The notes below the pieces were generated by a model that saw only the letters and a list, made by a program, of their open reading frames with translations, was not told where the DNA came from and made no database searches. A stretch of 64,000 nt of DNA from NCBI RefSeq assembly GCF_001545155.1, contig NZ_CP014226.1, positions 3,259,931-3,323,930 on the forward strand, given 5' to 3'. Positions 54,295-63,415 of this stretch are shown here, in pieces (position 1 is the first letter of the stretch; every line of letters begins with the position of its first letter). Made by a program: the position numbers and the translations under genes. The stretch is from Halomonas chromatireducens (lineage in GTDB: Bacteria; Pseudomonadota; Gammaproteobacteria; Pseudomonadales; Halomonadaceae).

Positions 54295-54846
54295 ATGTCA
54301 GTTCGCACGTTTTTCGCCGGCCTGGGCTTGCTGACCGCGCTGTTGGCCGCTGGCTGTGCCGGGCGTTCCGAGCCGCCACCGGCGGATGAGCCGGCGCCAC
54401 CGCAGGCGGAGGCACCGCCGCCTTCCTCCCAAGCCGAACCGCCGCCAAGCGGCACGGCAAGGGAAGATCGCTACTGGCTGCCGGCCCTGTTCGCCACCGA
54501 GGTAGATGAGGCGCATTACTACGTAAGCCGGCTGGCGGATCGGCGCTTCATCGACACCTATGGGGGCGACGAGCACCCGCGGGTCTGGTACATCGCCGCG
54601 GAGCGGCTTGGACAGATCGGTGAGCCGGCGGTGCCGCTGCTGTTCGGCCTGATCGACACTACCGATGCCTATGAGTTGATGCTGGTGCTCTACGCGCTAC
54701 AGCTGGCCACCCAGGATTCCGCGCTCATGGCGGAAACCGGCGGCGACTACATCCAACTGGGTACGGTGCTGACGGAGAGCACCAACCGCGAGAACCGTGA
54801 AATAGCGCTGGCGTGGTGGCAGCGGCACGGCTGGCGCTGGGAGTAA
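54295..54846 (+). CDS. Lipoprotein of unknown function
   Basis: A 183-residue predicted lipoprotein. Signal peptide and lipobox LLTALLAAGC give Cys near residue 21. A 30-residue Pro/Glu/Ala linker follows, then a compact helical domain (AERLGQIGEPAVPLLFGLID, YALQLATQDSALMAETGG) that resembles a short HEAT-like repeat. No catalytic motif. ATG 54295 has GGAGAAGGGG upstream. It is divergent from pstS2 across 325 bp that hold the Pho boxes, so phosphate control is possible but not shown. Confidence 0.75.
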   Translation: MSVRTFFAGLGLLTALLAAGCAGRSEPPPADEPAPPQAEAPPPSSQAEPPPSGTAREDRYWLPALFATEVDEAHYYVSRLADRRFIDTYGGDEHPRVWYIAAERLGQIGEPAVPLLFGLIDTTDAYELMLVLYALQLATQDSALMAETGGDYIQLGTVLTESTNRENREIALAWWQRHGWRWE

Positions 54847-54883
54847 CTGCTGCTGGCCTTGCCAGGGCTTCGCGCGGTCTCGC

Positions 54884-55477
54884 TCATGCCCGGTCGAACA
54901 GCTTCGTTGTCTCGGCGAGCCGCTGGCAGATGGCGTCCAATTTCTGCTGGTGGCTCTCGTCGGTCAGGGCGCCGCGGTCATCGAAGGCGTCACCCGCCTT
55001 GGCTACGGCCAGCTGGTCCGGGAGTACCGTCACCCCGACATTGCTCAGCAGCTGGCGCATCAGCGCCAGGCTGCGCATGCCGCCCAGTCCACCGGGCGAG
55101 GCGGCGAGCAGCGCAGCGACCCGGCCCGCGAACAGCTTGAGGCCGCTCTCGCCTTCATGGGGGCGCGAGATCCAGTCGATGGTGTTCTTCATCAATGGGG
55201 TAATGAAGCCGTTGTACTCCGGGGAGGCGATCAGCAGGCCCCTATGCTCGGCCAGCAGCTTGCGCAGGGCCAGCGCGTTTTCGGGCAGGCCATGTTCGGC
55301 CTCCAGGTCACCCTGGTAGAGCGGCATCGGATAGTCGCGCAGGTCGATGAAGGTGGCCTGGGCGCCCAGCGCGTCCAGGCGGCGGGCACCCAGGCGGGCC
55401 AGCCGCTTGTTGAAGGACGCTTCCCGGGTGCTTCCGGCGAATACCAGGATTCGAGCTGCGGTAGTCTGGTCTGACAT
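54884..55477 (-). CDS. NAD(P)H-dependent FMN reductase (chromate/azoreductase type)
   Basis: A 197-residue flavodoxin-fold oxidoreductase. The phosphate-binding loop is LVFAGSTREASFNKRLA, the FMN ring contact is IASPEYNGFITPLMKNTIDWISR, and ASPGGLGGMRSL completes the site. These are hallmarks of the YieF/ChrR-ArsH group of quinone/chromate reductases. ATG 55477 has GGGAG upstream. It is convergent with the lipoprotein gene and divergent from the deaminase. Confidence 0.9.
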   Translation of the reverse strand: MSDQTTAARILVFAGSTREASFNKRLARLGARRLDALGAQATFIDLRDYPMPLYQGDLEAEHGLPENALALRKLLAEHRGLLIASPEYNGFITPLMKNTIDWISRPHEGESGLKLFAGRVAALLAASPGGLGGMRSLALMRQLLSNVGVTVLPDQLAVAKAGDAFDDRGALTDESHQQKLDAICQRLAETTKLFDRA

Positions 55478-55646
55478 CTTGGATCTCCCTGTGCCATTTC
55501 GTCGTTTGGATGAGCCCGGCCGGCAGGTTGCTACACTTTGCGCTTCCCGCTTCGCCGGCCGGTCACCGCGCAGAGTTGCCGCTGTTTTGCTATGGTCACG
55601 CGGCGACCGGTGTTTTCCCATCTCATGGACTTGGAGTCAGCCTTCC

Positions 55647-56084
55647 ATGGACAAGTATATGCAAGCTGCCCTGGACGAAGCCCGCCGGGGCCTGGCGGAA
55701 GGGGGTATCCCCATCGGCTCGGTACTGGTCTACCGTGGACGCATCCTGGGGCGAGGCCATAACCGGCGGGTGCAGTCGGGCAGCACGGTGTTGCATGGCG
55801 AGATGGATGCTCTGGAGAATGCGGGGCGCCAGCCAGCCTCAGTGTATCGGGATTGCGTGCTCTATACGACGCTGTCACCCTGCCCGATGTGCAGCGGCGC
55901 CATCCTGCTCTACGGCATTCCCCGGGTGGTCGTTGGCGAGAATCGGACCTTCATGGGTGAGGAGGCGCAGCTGCGTTCTCGGGGCGTCGATGTCGAGGTG
56001 CTGCAGTCGCAGGCCTGCATCGACATGATGTCCGCTTTCATCGAGGCATCGCCCGACCTCTGGAACGAAGACATCGGGGAATAG
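55647..56084 (+). CDS. Nucleoside/cytosine deaminase family protein
   Basis: A 145-residue zinc-dependent deaminase. Zn/catalytic motifs LHGEMDAL (HxE near residue 51) and TLSPCPMCSGAIL (PCxxC near 76) are complete. The sequence IPIGSVLVYRGRILGRGHNRR and the C-terminal DLWNEDIGE closely match the yeast-type cytosine deaminase/guanine deaminase subgroup rather than tRNA adenosine deaminase TadA. It probably deaminates cytosine or a related base for salvage. ATG 55647 has TTGGAG 10 nt upstream. Confidence 0.9.
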   Translation: MDKYMQAALDEARRGLAEGGIPIGSVLVYRGRILGRGHNRRVQSGSTVLHGEMDALENAGRQPASVYRDCVLYTTLSPCPMCSGAILLYGIPRVVVGENRTFMGEEAQLRSRGVDVEVLQSQACIDMMSAFIEASPDLWNEDIGE

Positions 56085-56132
56085 CGCGCCGTACCGGAAG
56101 GTGGACCCATGTCGGCGAGGCGATATGCCTGG

Positions 56133-56150
56133 CTGTCATGAAACTGTCAC
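56133..56150 (+). promoter_or_regulatory. Distal Pho box of Na/Pi cotransporter gene
   Basis: CTGTCAT-GAAA-CTGTCAC (56133-56150), one mismatch to the tandem consensus, 34 bp upstream of the second box. Confidence 0.8.
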
Positions 56151-56184
56151 ATGTCCCGGTTACCGTGCGCGGACAGTAACGTGG

Positions 56185-56218
56185 GTGTCACACACCCGTC
56201 ATCCTGAACGTGTAACCT
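56185..56218 (+). promoter_or_regulatory. Proximal Pho box and -10 of Na/Pi cotransporter gene
   Basis: GTGTCAC-ACAC-CCGTCAT (56185-56202) followed after 10 bp by TAACCT (56213-56218). The predicted start near 56225 leaves only about 9 nt of leader before ATG 56234. Confidence 0.75.
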
Positions 56219-56233
56219 CTCAACGGCCTTTTC

Positions 56234-57442
56234 ATGTCGAAACCAGATTCCTCTTCGCCCGACACGAACCGAGCGGCTCTCACCCGCGAGGATATCCGTG
56301 AGGTACCGGCCTGGCTGCGCGGCATCTATGCCGGTCTCTGCCTCTACTTTTTCCTGGCGGCACTCAACGTACTCGGCTCGGGGCTGGGTACCTTTGGCCG
56401 GGCCAGCGACTTCCTGACCCAACTCTTCGCCTACGGCGAGAACCCCTTCATCGCTCTGCTGGCCGGCGTTCTGGTCACCATGATCGTGCAGAGCTCATCC
56501 TTCACCTCGGCGCTGATCGTGACGCTGGTCGCCAGCGGCGAGATGACGCTGGGCACGGCGGTGTTCGCCATCATGGGGGCCAATATCGGGACGGCGGTCA
56601 CCGGGGTGATCGTGGCGTTGGCCAACGTGCGGATCAAGCGCAATTTCCGCCGCTCGTTCACGGCGGCATTAATGCATGACTTCTTCAATATCCTGACCGT
56701 GGCGATCGTCTTTCCCCTGGAGTTCATCAGCGGGTTCTTCCACGAAGCTGGCAGGGGGATCTTTACCCGGCTGGCCGGCTGGCTGGCCGACCTGATCGGC
56801 ATGGAGGAGGTGGCTCGCCCTGACAGCCCGGTCAAGGTGATCACCGCGCCGGTGGTCGATGGTGCGAACGGTGTCGCCACCTTGCTGACGACCACCCCGG
56901 CTGCCCAGGGGCTGGTGGTGGCCGGTCTTGGCATGCTGCTGATGTTCGCTGCGCTGATCTTCATGGTGCAGAACCTGCGGGGTGCCCTGCTACGTCACAT
57001 GGATGGCCTGTTCCGCACCTACTTCTTTCGCAGTGACGTTCGTGCCTACGGTGTCGGCCTGGTCTCCACTGTACTGGTCCAGTCCAGCACCATCACCAGC
57101 AGCCTGATGGTGCCGCTGGCAGGCGCCGGGGTCGTTCGCCTGCGCCGCGTGTTGCCCTTCATGATGGGTGCCAACCTGGGCACCACGGTCACCAGTGTGC
57201 TGGCGGCCACGGCGAACCCTGTGGCTGCCGCGATGACCGTGGCCCTGTTTCATGTCATCTTCAATCTGACCGGCACCGCCGTCTGGTACCCGCTGCGCTA
57301 TATCCCGCTGCGGATTGCCACCTGGTATGGCCGGCTGGCCGCCCGCCAGACCCGTTACGCCTTCGTCTTCCTGATCGGCGTATTCCTGGTGATACCGCTG
57401 CTGGGAATCGGCGCCACCGAACTGTTCACGAGCCTGCGCTGA
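56234..57442 (+). CDS. Na+/phosphate cotransporter (NptA/PNaS family)
   Basis: A 402-residue inner-membrane protein. The duplicated QSS signature of the type II Na/Pi cotransporter family is present: VQSSSFTSALIVTL (near 77) and VQSSTITSSLMVPL (near 292), each followed by a GANIGT/GANLGT motif (MGANIGTAVTGV, MGANLGTTVTSV). Eight or more helices. It is a low-cost, sodium-driven phosphate uptake route suited to a salty habitat. ATG 56234 has no clear ribosome-binding site. Two Pho boxes upstream make PhoB control likely. Confidence 0.93.
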   Translation: MSKPDSSSPDTNRAALTREDIREVPAWLRGIYAGLCLYFFLAALNVLGSGLGTFGRASDFLTQLFAYGENPFIALLAGVLVTMIVQSSSFTSALIVTLVASGEMTLGTAVFAIMGANIGTAVTGVIVALANVRIKRNFRRSFTAALMHDFFNILTVAIVFPLEFISGFFHEAGRGIFTRLAGWLADLIGMEEVARPDSPVKVITAPVVDGANGVATLLTTTPAAQGLVVAGLGMLLMFAALIFMVQNLRGALLRHMDGLFRTYFFRSDVRAYGVGLVSTVLVQSSTITSSLMVPLAGAGVVRLRRVLPFMMGANLGTTVTSVLAATANPVAAAMTVALFHVIFNLTGTAVWYPLRYIPLRIATWYGRLAARQTRYAFVFLIGVFLVIPLLGIGATELFTSLR

Positions 57443-57468
57443 GCGCGGCGCCTCAGGAGATTTCTACC

Positions 57469-58149
57469 ATGTTTCGACAGCTTTACAGCGCCCTGACCTC
57501 GGAAAACACGCTCAATCTGGCCTTCGAGGATCTGACCCAGATGCTCAAGCATGGCGCCTGGATGTTCGACCGCGCCAATGAAGTGCTGCACAGTCAGGCG
57601 TCGGCCGATGAGGTGCGTCAGCCGCTCTATGACCGTGACCAGGCGATCAACGAGCTGGAGCGCTCGATTCGCCGGAAGGTGTTGCGTCACCTGACCGTCA
57701 ATCCGGGGCATGATGTCGCCATTTGCCTGGCCTTGATGAGCGTGGCCAAGGATGCCGAGCGCATTGGCGACTACTGCAAGAATGTCTTCGAGGTGGGGCA
57801 TTTCTACACCGAAGGCTTCCATGTGCCCAAGTACCAGGAGCCCCTCGACAACATGGCGCTCGAGATGGGTGACATGTTCGACAAGGTGATCAAGGCGACG
57901 CGGAATTCCGACGAAAAGCAGGCCCGCCAGGCGCTCACCAAGGCGGTGGAAGTGCGTCAGCGCAGTGACCGCCTGATCGAGGAGCTGTTTCGCGACGAGC
58001 ACCATATCGCGTTTCACGAGGCGGTGGCCTACTCACTGCTGGCGCGGCATTACAAGCGTGTCGCAGCACATCTGGCCAACATCGCCACGGCCGTTCTGGG
58101 GCGGCTGGAAGACCTGGACTTCTATTCCGATGCCGACGACGACGGCTGA
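57469..58149 (+). CDS. PhoU-domain protein linked to Na/Pi cotransporter
   Basis: A 226-residue all-helical protein with a PhoU-type repeat: VAKDAERIGDYCKNVFEV (near 102) and a weaker second motif ARHYKRVAAHLANIATAV (near 200) in which the usual E/D-xxx-D metal residues are replaced (RVAAH). It lies 26 bp after the cotransporter gene with AGGAG upstream and probably regulates that transporter; the PhoR-contact role of canonical PhoU need not apply. Confidence 0.88.
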   Translation: MFRQLYSALTSENTLNLAFEDLTQMLKHGAWMFDRANEVLHSQASADEVRQPLYDRDQAINELERSIRRKVLRHLTVNPGHDVAICLALMSVAKDAERIGDYCKNVFEVGHFYTEGFHVPKYQEPLDNMALEMGDMFDKVIKATRNSDEKQARQALTKAVEVRQRSDRLIEELFRDEHHIAFHEAVAYSLLARHYKRVAAHLANIATAVLGRLEDLDFYSDADDDG

Positions 58150-58164
58150 GCGGGCAGGGTAGGG

Positions 58165-59073
58165 TCAAACCGCATCAACCGCTAAACATAGTGGGAGGCT
58201 GTCTCGTAGCGAGCGTGGCAGTATGCCCAGGTCATCGAAGCTGCCAATGGCGTCGTTTGCGACATTGTCCTGGGCCATCAAGACCACCTGGTCGCGGGTC
58301 AGCGGTGGATTGGGCAGGGGTGAGGCCAGTAGCGCCAGCAGGTGCCACAGCGGGAAGGGGATGGGAAGCAGAGGCCGTTCCCGCGACAGTTCGCGCATGA
58401 CCAGTTCCACCGCTTCCCGGTAGCGAATGATATCGGGGCCGCCGAGTTCGAAGAGGCGTCGCTCGGGCGGGTCGCTGCCCAGCAGCCTGCCGATGGCGCG
58501 GGCCACGTCCACCACATGAACCGGCTGCAGGCGCGTCTCGCCATGGCCGAACAGGGGAATGACCGGCAGCCTCGTCAAGCCCGCCAGGGTCGACAGGAAG
58601 GCGTCATCGGGGCCGAACATGACGCTGGGCCGCAGGATGATTGCCTTGGGAAGCGCCGTGACCACTGCCGTTTCGCCACGGCCTCGCGCACGGACATAGG
58701 CCGAGCGCGAGGCCGGGTCGGCCCCGATGCCCGAAAGCTGTACCAGCCGCTGGATGCCTGCCTCATGGGCAAGCTGCGCCAGTTGCCCGGCGGCCTCCAC
58801 ATGAATGGTCTGGAAGCGCGCGCTGCGGCTTTCCACATAAAGACTGACCGCATTTACCACGCTATCGGCCCCTTCCAGCGCCTTGGCGATATCGGCCTTG
58901 CTGCGAATATCGACGCTTACGAGCTCCAGCGGATCGCCGGGTTCCGCCCAGTCGGGCAGGGCGGGCCGACGGGCGGCGATGCGTACCGTCCGACCGGCGT
59001 CCGCCAGCTCACGGACCACGTGGCTGCCGAGAAAGCCGGTGCCGCCGAAGACGGTGACACAGCCGAACGACAT
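58165..59073 (-). CDS. NAD(P)-binding protein, complex I NDUFA9-like
   Basis: A 302-residue extended short-chain dehydrogenase/atypical epimerase. The Rossmann motif is VTVFGGTGFLGSHVVREL, an Arg (IAARRP) after strand 2 suggests NADP(H), and no YxxxK active-site pair is obvious, as in NDUFA9-type and NmrA-like members. The C-terminal LPIPFPLWHLLALLASPLPNPPLTRDQV fits that subgroup. ATG 59073 has AGGAGG at good spacing; ATG 59076 is adjacent. The function may be in redox sensing or quinone-linked metabolism; uncertain. Confidence 0.85.
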   Translation of the reverse strand: MSFGCVTVFGGTGFLGSHVVRELADAGRTVRIAARRPALPDWAEPGDPLELVSVDIRSKADIAKALEGADSVVNAVSLYVESRSARFQTIHVEAAGQLAQLAHEAGIQRLVQLSGIGADPASRSAYVRARGRGETAVVTALPKAIILRPSVMFGPDDAFLSTLAGLTRLPVIPLFGHGETRLQPVHVVDVARAIGRLLGSDPPERRLFELGGPDIIRYREAVELVMRELSRERPLLPIPFPLWHLLALLASPLPNPPLTRDQVVLMAQDNVANDAIGSFDDLGILPRSLRDSLPLCLAVDAV

Positions 59074-59100
59074 CATTGCCTCCTTTCGAGATTGCAGCTT

Positions 59101-59574
59101 TCAGCCCGCTGGCAGGGGCAGCGCACCGTTCTCCTTGACAGCGCGTATGGCGAAGCTGCTGTCCACGCTGCTGACCATGGGCAGCTTCTGTAGTCGCCGT
59201 ACCCAGCGTTCGTAGCCGCGCAGGTCGGCGGTGACCACCTGAAGCAGATAATCAAAGGCCCCGGAAATGGTATGACAATTAATGATTTCTGGCATCTCGC
59301 TGACCGCAGCTTCGAATTGTTCGACCAGTGAGTCTTGATGTTGGCTGAGGCGTACCTGGACGAATATGGTGAGATCGAGCCCCAGTCGTTCCTTATCCAG
59401 TTCGGCGCGGTAGCGTGTGATCAGGTTGTCCTGCTCGAGTCGTCGAATACGTCTGGCACAGGGGGAGGGCGATAGGTTGACACGCTCCGCCAGCTCCGCG
59501 GTAGTCAGGCGGGCGTCCTGCTGCAGGGCTTCCAGCAGCAGGCGGTCGATGCGGTCGAGTTTCAAGGTGCGCAT
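59101..59574 (-). CDS. Lrp/AsnC family transcriptional regulator
   Basis: A 157-residue feast/famine regulator. The N-terminal helix-turn-helix reads LDRIDRLLLEALQQDARLTTAELAERVNLSPSPCARRIRRLE, and the C-terminal RAM effector domain has ISGAFDYLLQVVTADLRGYERW. It closely resembles Lrp-like regulators of amino acid metabolism; the target is unknown, as no amino acid gene lies beside it. ATG 59574 has GAGG 7 nt upstream; ATG 59580 is the alternative. Confidence 0.92.
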   Translation of the reverse strand: MRTLKLDRIDRLLLEALQQDARLTTAELAERVNLSPSPCARRIRRLEQDNLITRYRAELDKERLGLDLTIFVQVRLSQHQDSLVEQFEAAVSEMPEIINCHTISGAFDYLLQVVTADLRGYERWVRRLQKLPMVSSVDSSFAIRAVKENGALPLPAG

Positions 59575-59975
59575 GGCCATGCCTCATCAATGTAACATTC
59601 CGTTATTTCTTGGCTTGGGCGGCTAATAGTCCCTTTGATTCTGGGTAATATTGCCCATGTTCGCCAGTGGAGTTGGCCCACACCGCCGGCTACTCCTTTG
59701 TGGTCTAGAGGTCGATGGCATCGGATCGATGAAGTGAAAGTCTGTGTTCGTCAAGAAGGTATAAGCGCTAGGCTCAGTCCGAAAACTGGCTGCGCTCGGC
59801 CAGACGTTAAAAATCGGCTCAAAGTACGCATTTACACCCCGTAAACTCGCACGCGAGCCCTGTCCGTCTTCACGCCGATTTTGCCTTGCGACCCACAGAG
59901 AAGTGGGAAGTGCGTTGGCCCGTAGGGAACGGTCCTGGCCTTCGCTCGCCGACTTTTCGGGCAACGCCTAGGCTG
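59575..59975. other. Gene-free interval with dispersed repeat
   Basis: About 400 bp with no supported gene between the Lrp-type gene and the TAXI binding-protein gene. Most of the second half is an imperfect palindromic repeat (59777-59890). The first half (59581-59775) shows nothing recognisable beyond what should be the Lrp gene promoter. Short frames here lack ribosome-binding sites. Confidence 0.65.
59777..59890. repeat. Dispersed palindromic (REP-like) element
   Basis: Outer arms AAAATCGGC (59810-59818) and GCCGATTTT (59874-59882) enclose a nested imperfect palindrome (GGCTC .. ATTTAC / GTAAAC .. GAGCC). A side arm reads GAAAACTGGCTGCGCTCGGC. It resembles the common extragenic repeats of Halomonas, Marinobacter and Pseudomonas relatives that combine these same pieces. 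No coding capacity. Confidence 0.65.
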
Positions 59976-61016
59976 CTAGTCCGTCGCAGCGTTGGTCTCC
60001 GCCTCCTCGGTTGCGTCCTTGTCTTCGCCGTTGGACGCTTCCTCGATCCAGCCACGCTCGCGGTAGTAGCGCAGGGCGCCTTCATGAAGCGGTGCCGAGA
60101 GACCATCCTTGATCATCCGTTCGGGCTCGAGAATCGCATAGGCGGGATGAAAGTCAGTGAAACGCTCAAAATTGTCGAACACGGCAGCGACCAGGGTATA
60201 GACCTGATCCGGATCGGTGGCTTCGCTGGCCACGACGGTGGCGCGGACGCCGAAGGTCTGCACTTCCGGCTGGTCGTCGTAGTAGAGTCCGGCGGGGATT
60301 TCGGCCAGGCTGTAGTAGGGTGCCTCGTCCACCAGGGACGCGACGAAATCCCCCTCGACGCCGACCACGGCGGCGTTGCAGAGATCCACGGCCTGGCGAA
60401 TGCTCAGGTCCGGATGCCCCACGGTGTAGACCATGGCATCGATATTGCCATGACACAGTTCCAGCGACTGCTGATCGGCGGGCAGCTCATTGACCAGGGC
60501 GAAATTGTCCAGTGTCCAGCCCCTGGCGGACATCAGCTGCAGCATGGTGGCCCGCTGCCCGGAACCGGGGTTGCCAATGTTGACCGCACGCTGCTCCAGG
60601 TCGTCGAAGCCTTGAATGCCGGACTCCCGGCGTACCACCAGGGTAAAGGGTTCGCTATGTACTGAAAAAAGAGCGCGAAGCGTGTCATCCGGGCCGGCGT
60701 CTGCGAAGCCTTCCCGACCCTCCACGGCATAGTACTGCTGGTCCGACTGGGCCAGTGCGATCGGCACTTCACCACGACGGATATCGCGCAGATTGGCGAC
60801 AGATCCTTCCGACGGGCGGGCATGACACGGGCCTTCAAGCAGGCGACAAAAAGCCTGGCCCGTAACGTGATAGACGCCGGTTGAGCTGGCCGTTCCAATG
60901 ACGATCTGATCTTCCGCTGCCTGGGCCGGCAGTGACAGGGCCAGGACTACCAGTAAGCCGCCGCCAAGGCTGGCCAATCCTGCGGTCGATTTCGTCACTG
61001 TTCCACATGGTTTCAT
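59976..61016 (-). CDS. TAXI family TRAP solute-binding protein
   Basis: A 346-residue periplasmic protein. A signal peptide ends in LSLPAQAAED near residue 34. The TAXI hallmarks follow: IVIGTASSTGVYH, the loop EGSVANLRDIRRGEVPIALAQSD, VNIGNPGSGQRATM, and LCHGNIDAMVYTVGHPD. TAXI proteins bind glutamate, 2-oxoglutarate or similar acids for a TRAP permease. No TRAP membrane subunit (DctQM fusion) lies on either side, so this is an orphan receptor. The C-terminal tail is acidic (EDKDATEEAETNAATD). ATG 61016 has GGGAG upstream. Confidence 0.9.
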   Translation of the reverse strand: MKPCGTVTKSTAGLASLGGGLLVVLALSLPAQAAEDQIVIGTASSTGVYHVTGQAFCRLLEGPCHARPSEGSVANLRDIRRGEVPIALAQSDQQYYAVEGREGFADAGPDDTLRALFSVHSEPFTLVVRRESGIQGFDDLEQRAVNIGNPGSGQRATMLQLMSARGWTLDNFALVNELPADQQSLELCHGNIDAMVYTVGHPDLSIRQAVDLCNAAVVGVEGDFVASLVDEAPYYSLAEIPAGLYYDDQPEVQTFGVRATVVASEATDPDQVYTLVAAVFDNFERFTDFHPAYAILEPERMIKDGLSAPLHEGALRYYRERGWIEEASNGEDKDATEEAETNAATD

Positions 61017-61160
61017 GAGGATCTCCCTGGAGGGGCTCGCTTAGACGTTTTGTATCTTTGTTGTGTACTTGTTTGAGTCTAGCAGGCGAATGGAAATAGC
61101 CCTTGATGCGCTCGCGCATTGCTTTCGATGATGTGGTGCAGCACGCCTGCGGCGTTTCAT

Positions 61161-61179
61161 TTTAATGAGAATGATTGTT
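61161..61179 (+). promoter_or_regulatory. Fur-like box upstream of suf
   Basis: TTTAATGAGAATGATTGTT matches the 19-bp Fur consensus at about 13 positions by eye. It lies 72 bp before the suf -35, so it could add iron repression or serve the divergent TAXI gene. Confidence 0.5.
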
Positions 61180-61250
61180 GTTTTTTGTGCTATCGGCATC
61201 GATCTTGCCGGTATCGTGGCGCTAGCCCTGGCCAAATGGCCAGAGGGGAC

Positions 61251-61289
61251 TTCACATCGAATCCATACAGGACTAAAATGGTCCTCAAT
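61251..61289 (+). promoter_or_regulatory. suf promoter with overlapping IscR-type operator
   Basis: TTCACA (61251-61256), 17 bp, TAAAAT (61274-61279), each 5/6. The -10 sits inside the perfect dyad AGGAC (61269-61273) / GTCCT (61281-61285), part of a 25-bp region (61265-61289) that agrees with the type 1 IscR site at about 19 positions by eye. Binding by the first gene product would repress the operon; the match was made by eye. Confidence 0.7.
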
Positions 61290-61339
61290 CGAATGCGAAG
61301 CTCGTACAGGGCTTGGCGGCGAATCGTTAGGAGTCAGGC

Positions 61340-61804
61340 ATGCTCAAGCTTTCTCGGCTGACCGACTATGCCGCGGTGGTGATGGCGCAGATCGCCCGTC
61401 ACCCGGAGCAGCCCCACGCAGCGGCTGAGCTGGCCGAGGCGGTGCAACTGCCTCATCCGACCGTGAGCAAGACATTGAAGATGCTGGTCCGGGCCGGGCT
61501 GCTGGAATCCCGCCGCGGCGCGCAGGGCGGCTATTCCCTGGCGCGGCCGGCGTCGCGTATCACTGCCCGCGACATCATCACTGCCATCGAGGGGCCGGTG
61601 GCGATGACCGAATGCAGCCATGTGGATGGCGACTGCGAACTGCTCGCCACCTGTGGTGTGTCCGACAACTGGCAGCGGGTCTCGCTGGCGGTACGCACCC
61701 TGCTCGACAGCGTGACACTCGCGCACCTTGCCGACTCTTCGCCAATCAAGCTGCCGGTACAGCTGCCCATACAGAGCATCAGTCTGGCCGCCGACTCGGC
61801 CTGA
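61340..61804 (+). CDS. SUF system Fe-S cluster assembly regulator (Rrf2 family)
   Basis: A 154-residue Rrf2 winged-helix protein. The N-terminus [19 protein letters not shown] and the [31 protein letters not shown] helices are characteristic. Three cysteines in the pattern [15 protein letters not shown] (near residues 93-106) can hold a [2Fe-2S] cluster, as in IscR. It heads the suf operon and very likely senses Fe-S status and represses its own promoter, whose -10 lies in an IscR-type dyad. ATG 61340 has TAGGAG upstream. Confidence 0.93.
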   Translation: MLKLSRLTDYAAVVMAQIARHPEQPHAAAELAEAVQLPHPTVSKTLKMLVRAGLLESRRGAQGGYSLARPASRITARDIITAIEGPVAMTECSHVDGDCELLATCGVSDNWQRVSLAVRTLLDSVTLAHLADSSPIKLPVQLPIQSISLAADSA

Positions 61805-61875
61805 GACGCGCAAGCCAACATTTACCCGTGCGGGCTCGCTGCTCGCCGACCCAACCGCCCGGGAGGGGAACCATC

Positions 61876-63318
<1,443 letters not shown>

Positions 63319-63415
63319 GCGCTATTGCGCTCGCTCATGATGCGCTTCAAGGGCGATGGAAAGACACTTTTATCGGGTCGCCGCGGCGGCTCGCCAGAAT
63401 CGAAAAGGTATCAAG

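Larger units (their letters stand above)
61017..61339. other. suf/TAXI divergent regulatory interval
   Basis: A 323-bp gap holding the Fur-like box, the suf promoter and its dyad. An AT-rich tract of T residues lies around 61172-61188. A short open frame from about 61165 overlaps the Fur box and lacks a ribosome-binding site, so it is not annotated. Confidence 0.65.

Noticed and set aside
61165..61428. Small membrane protein upstream of the suf regulator
   Set aside because: The frame begins inside the Fur-like box, lacks a ribosome-binding site and runs through the suf promoter into the regulator gene.
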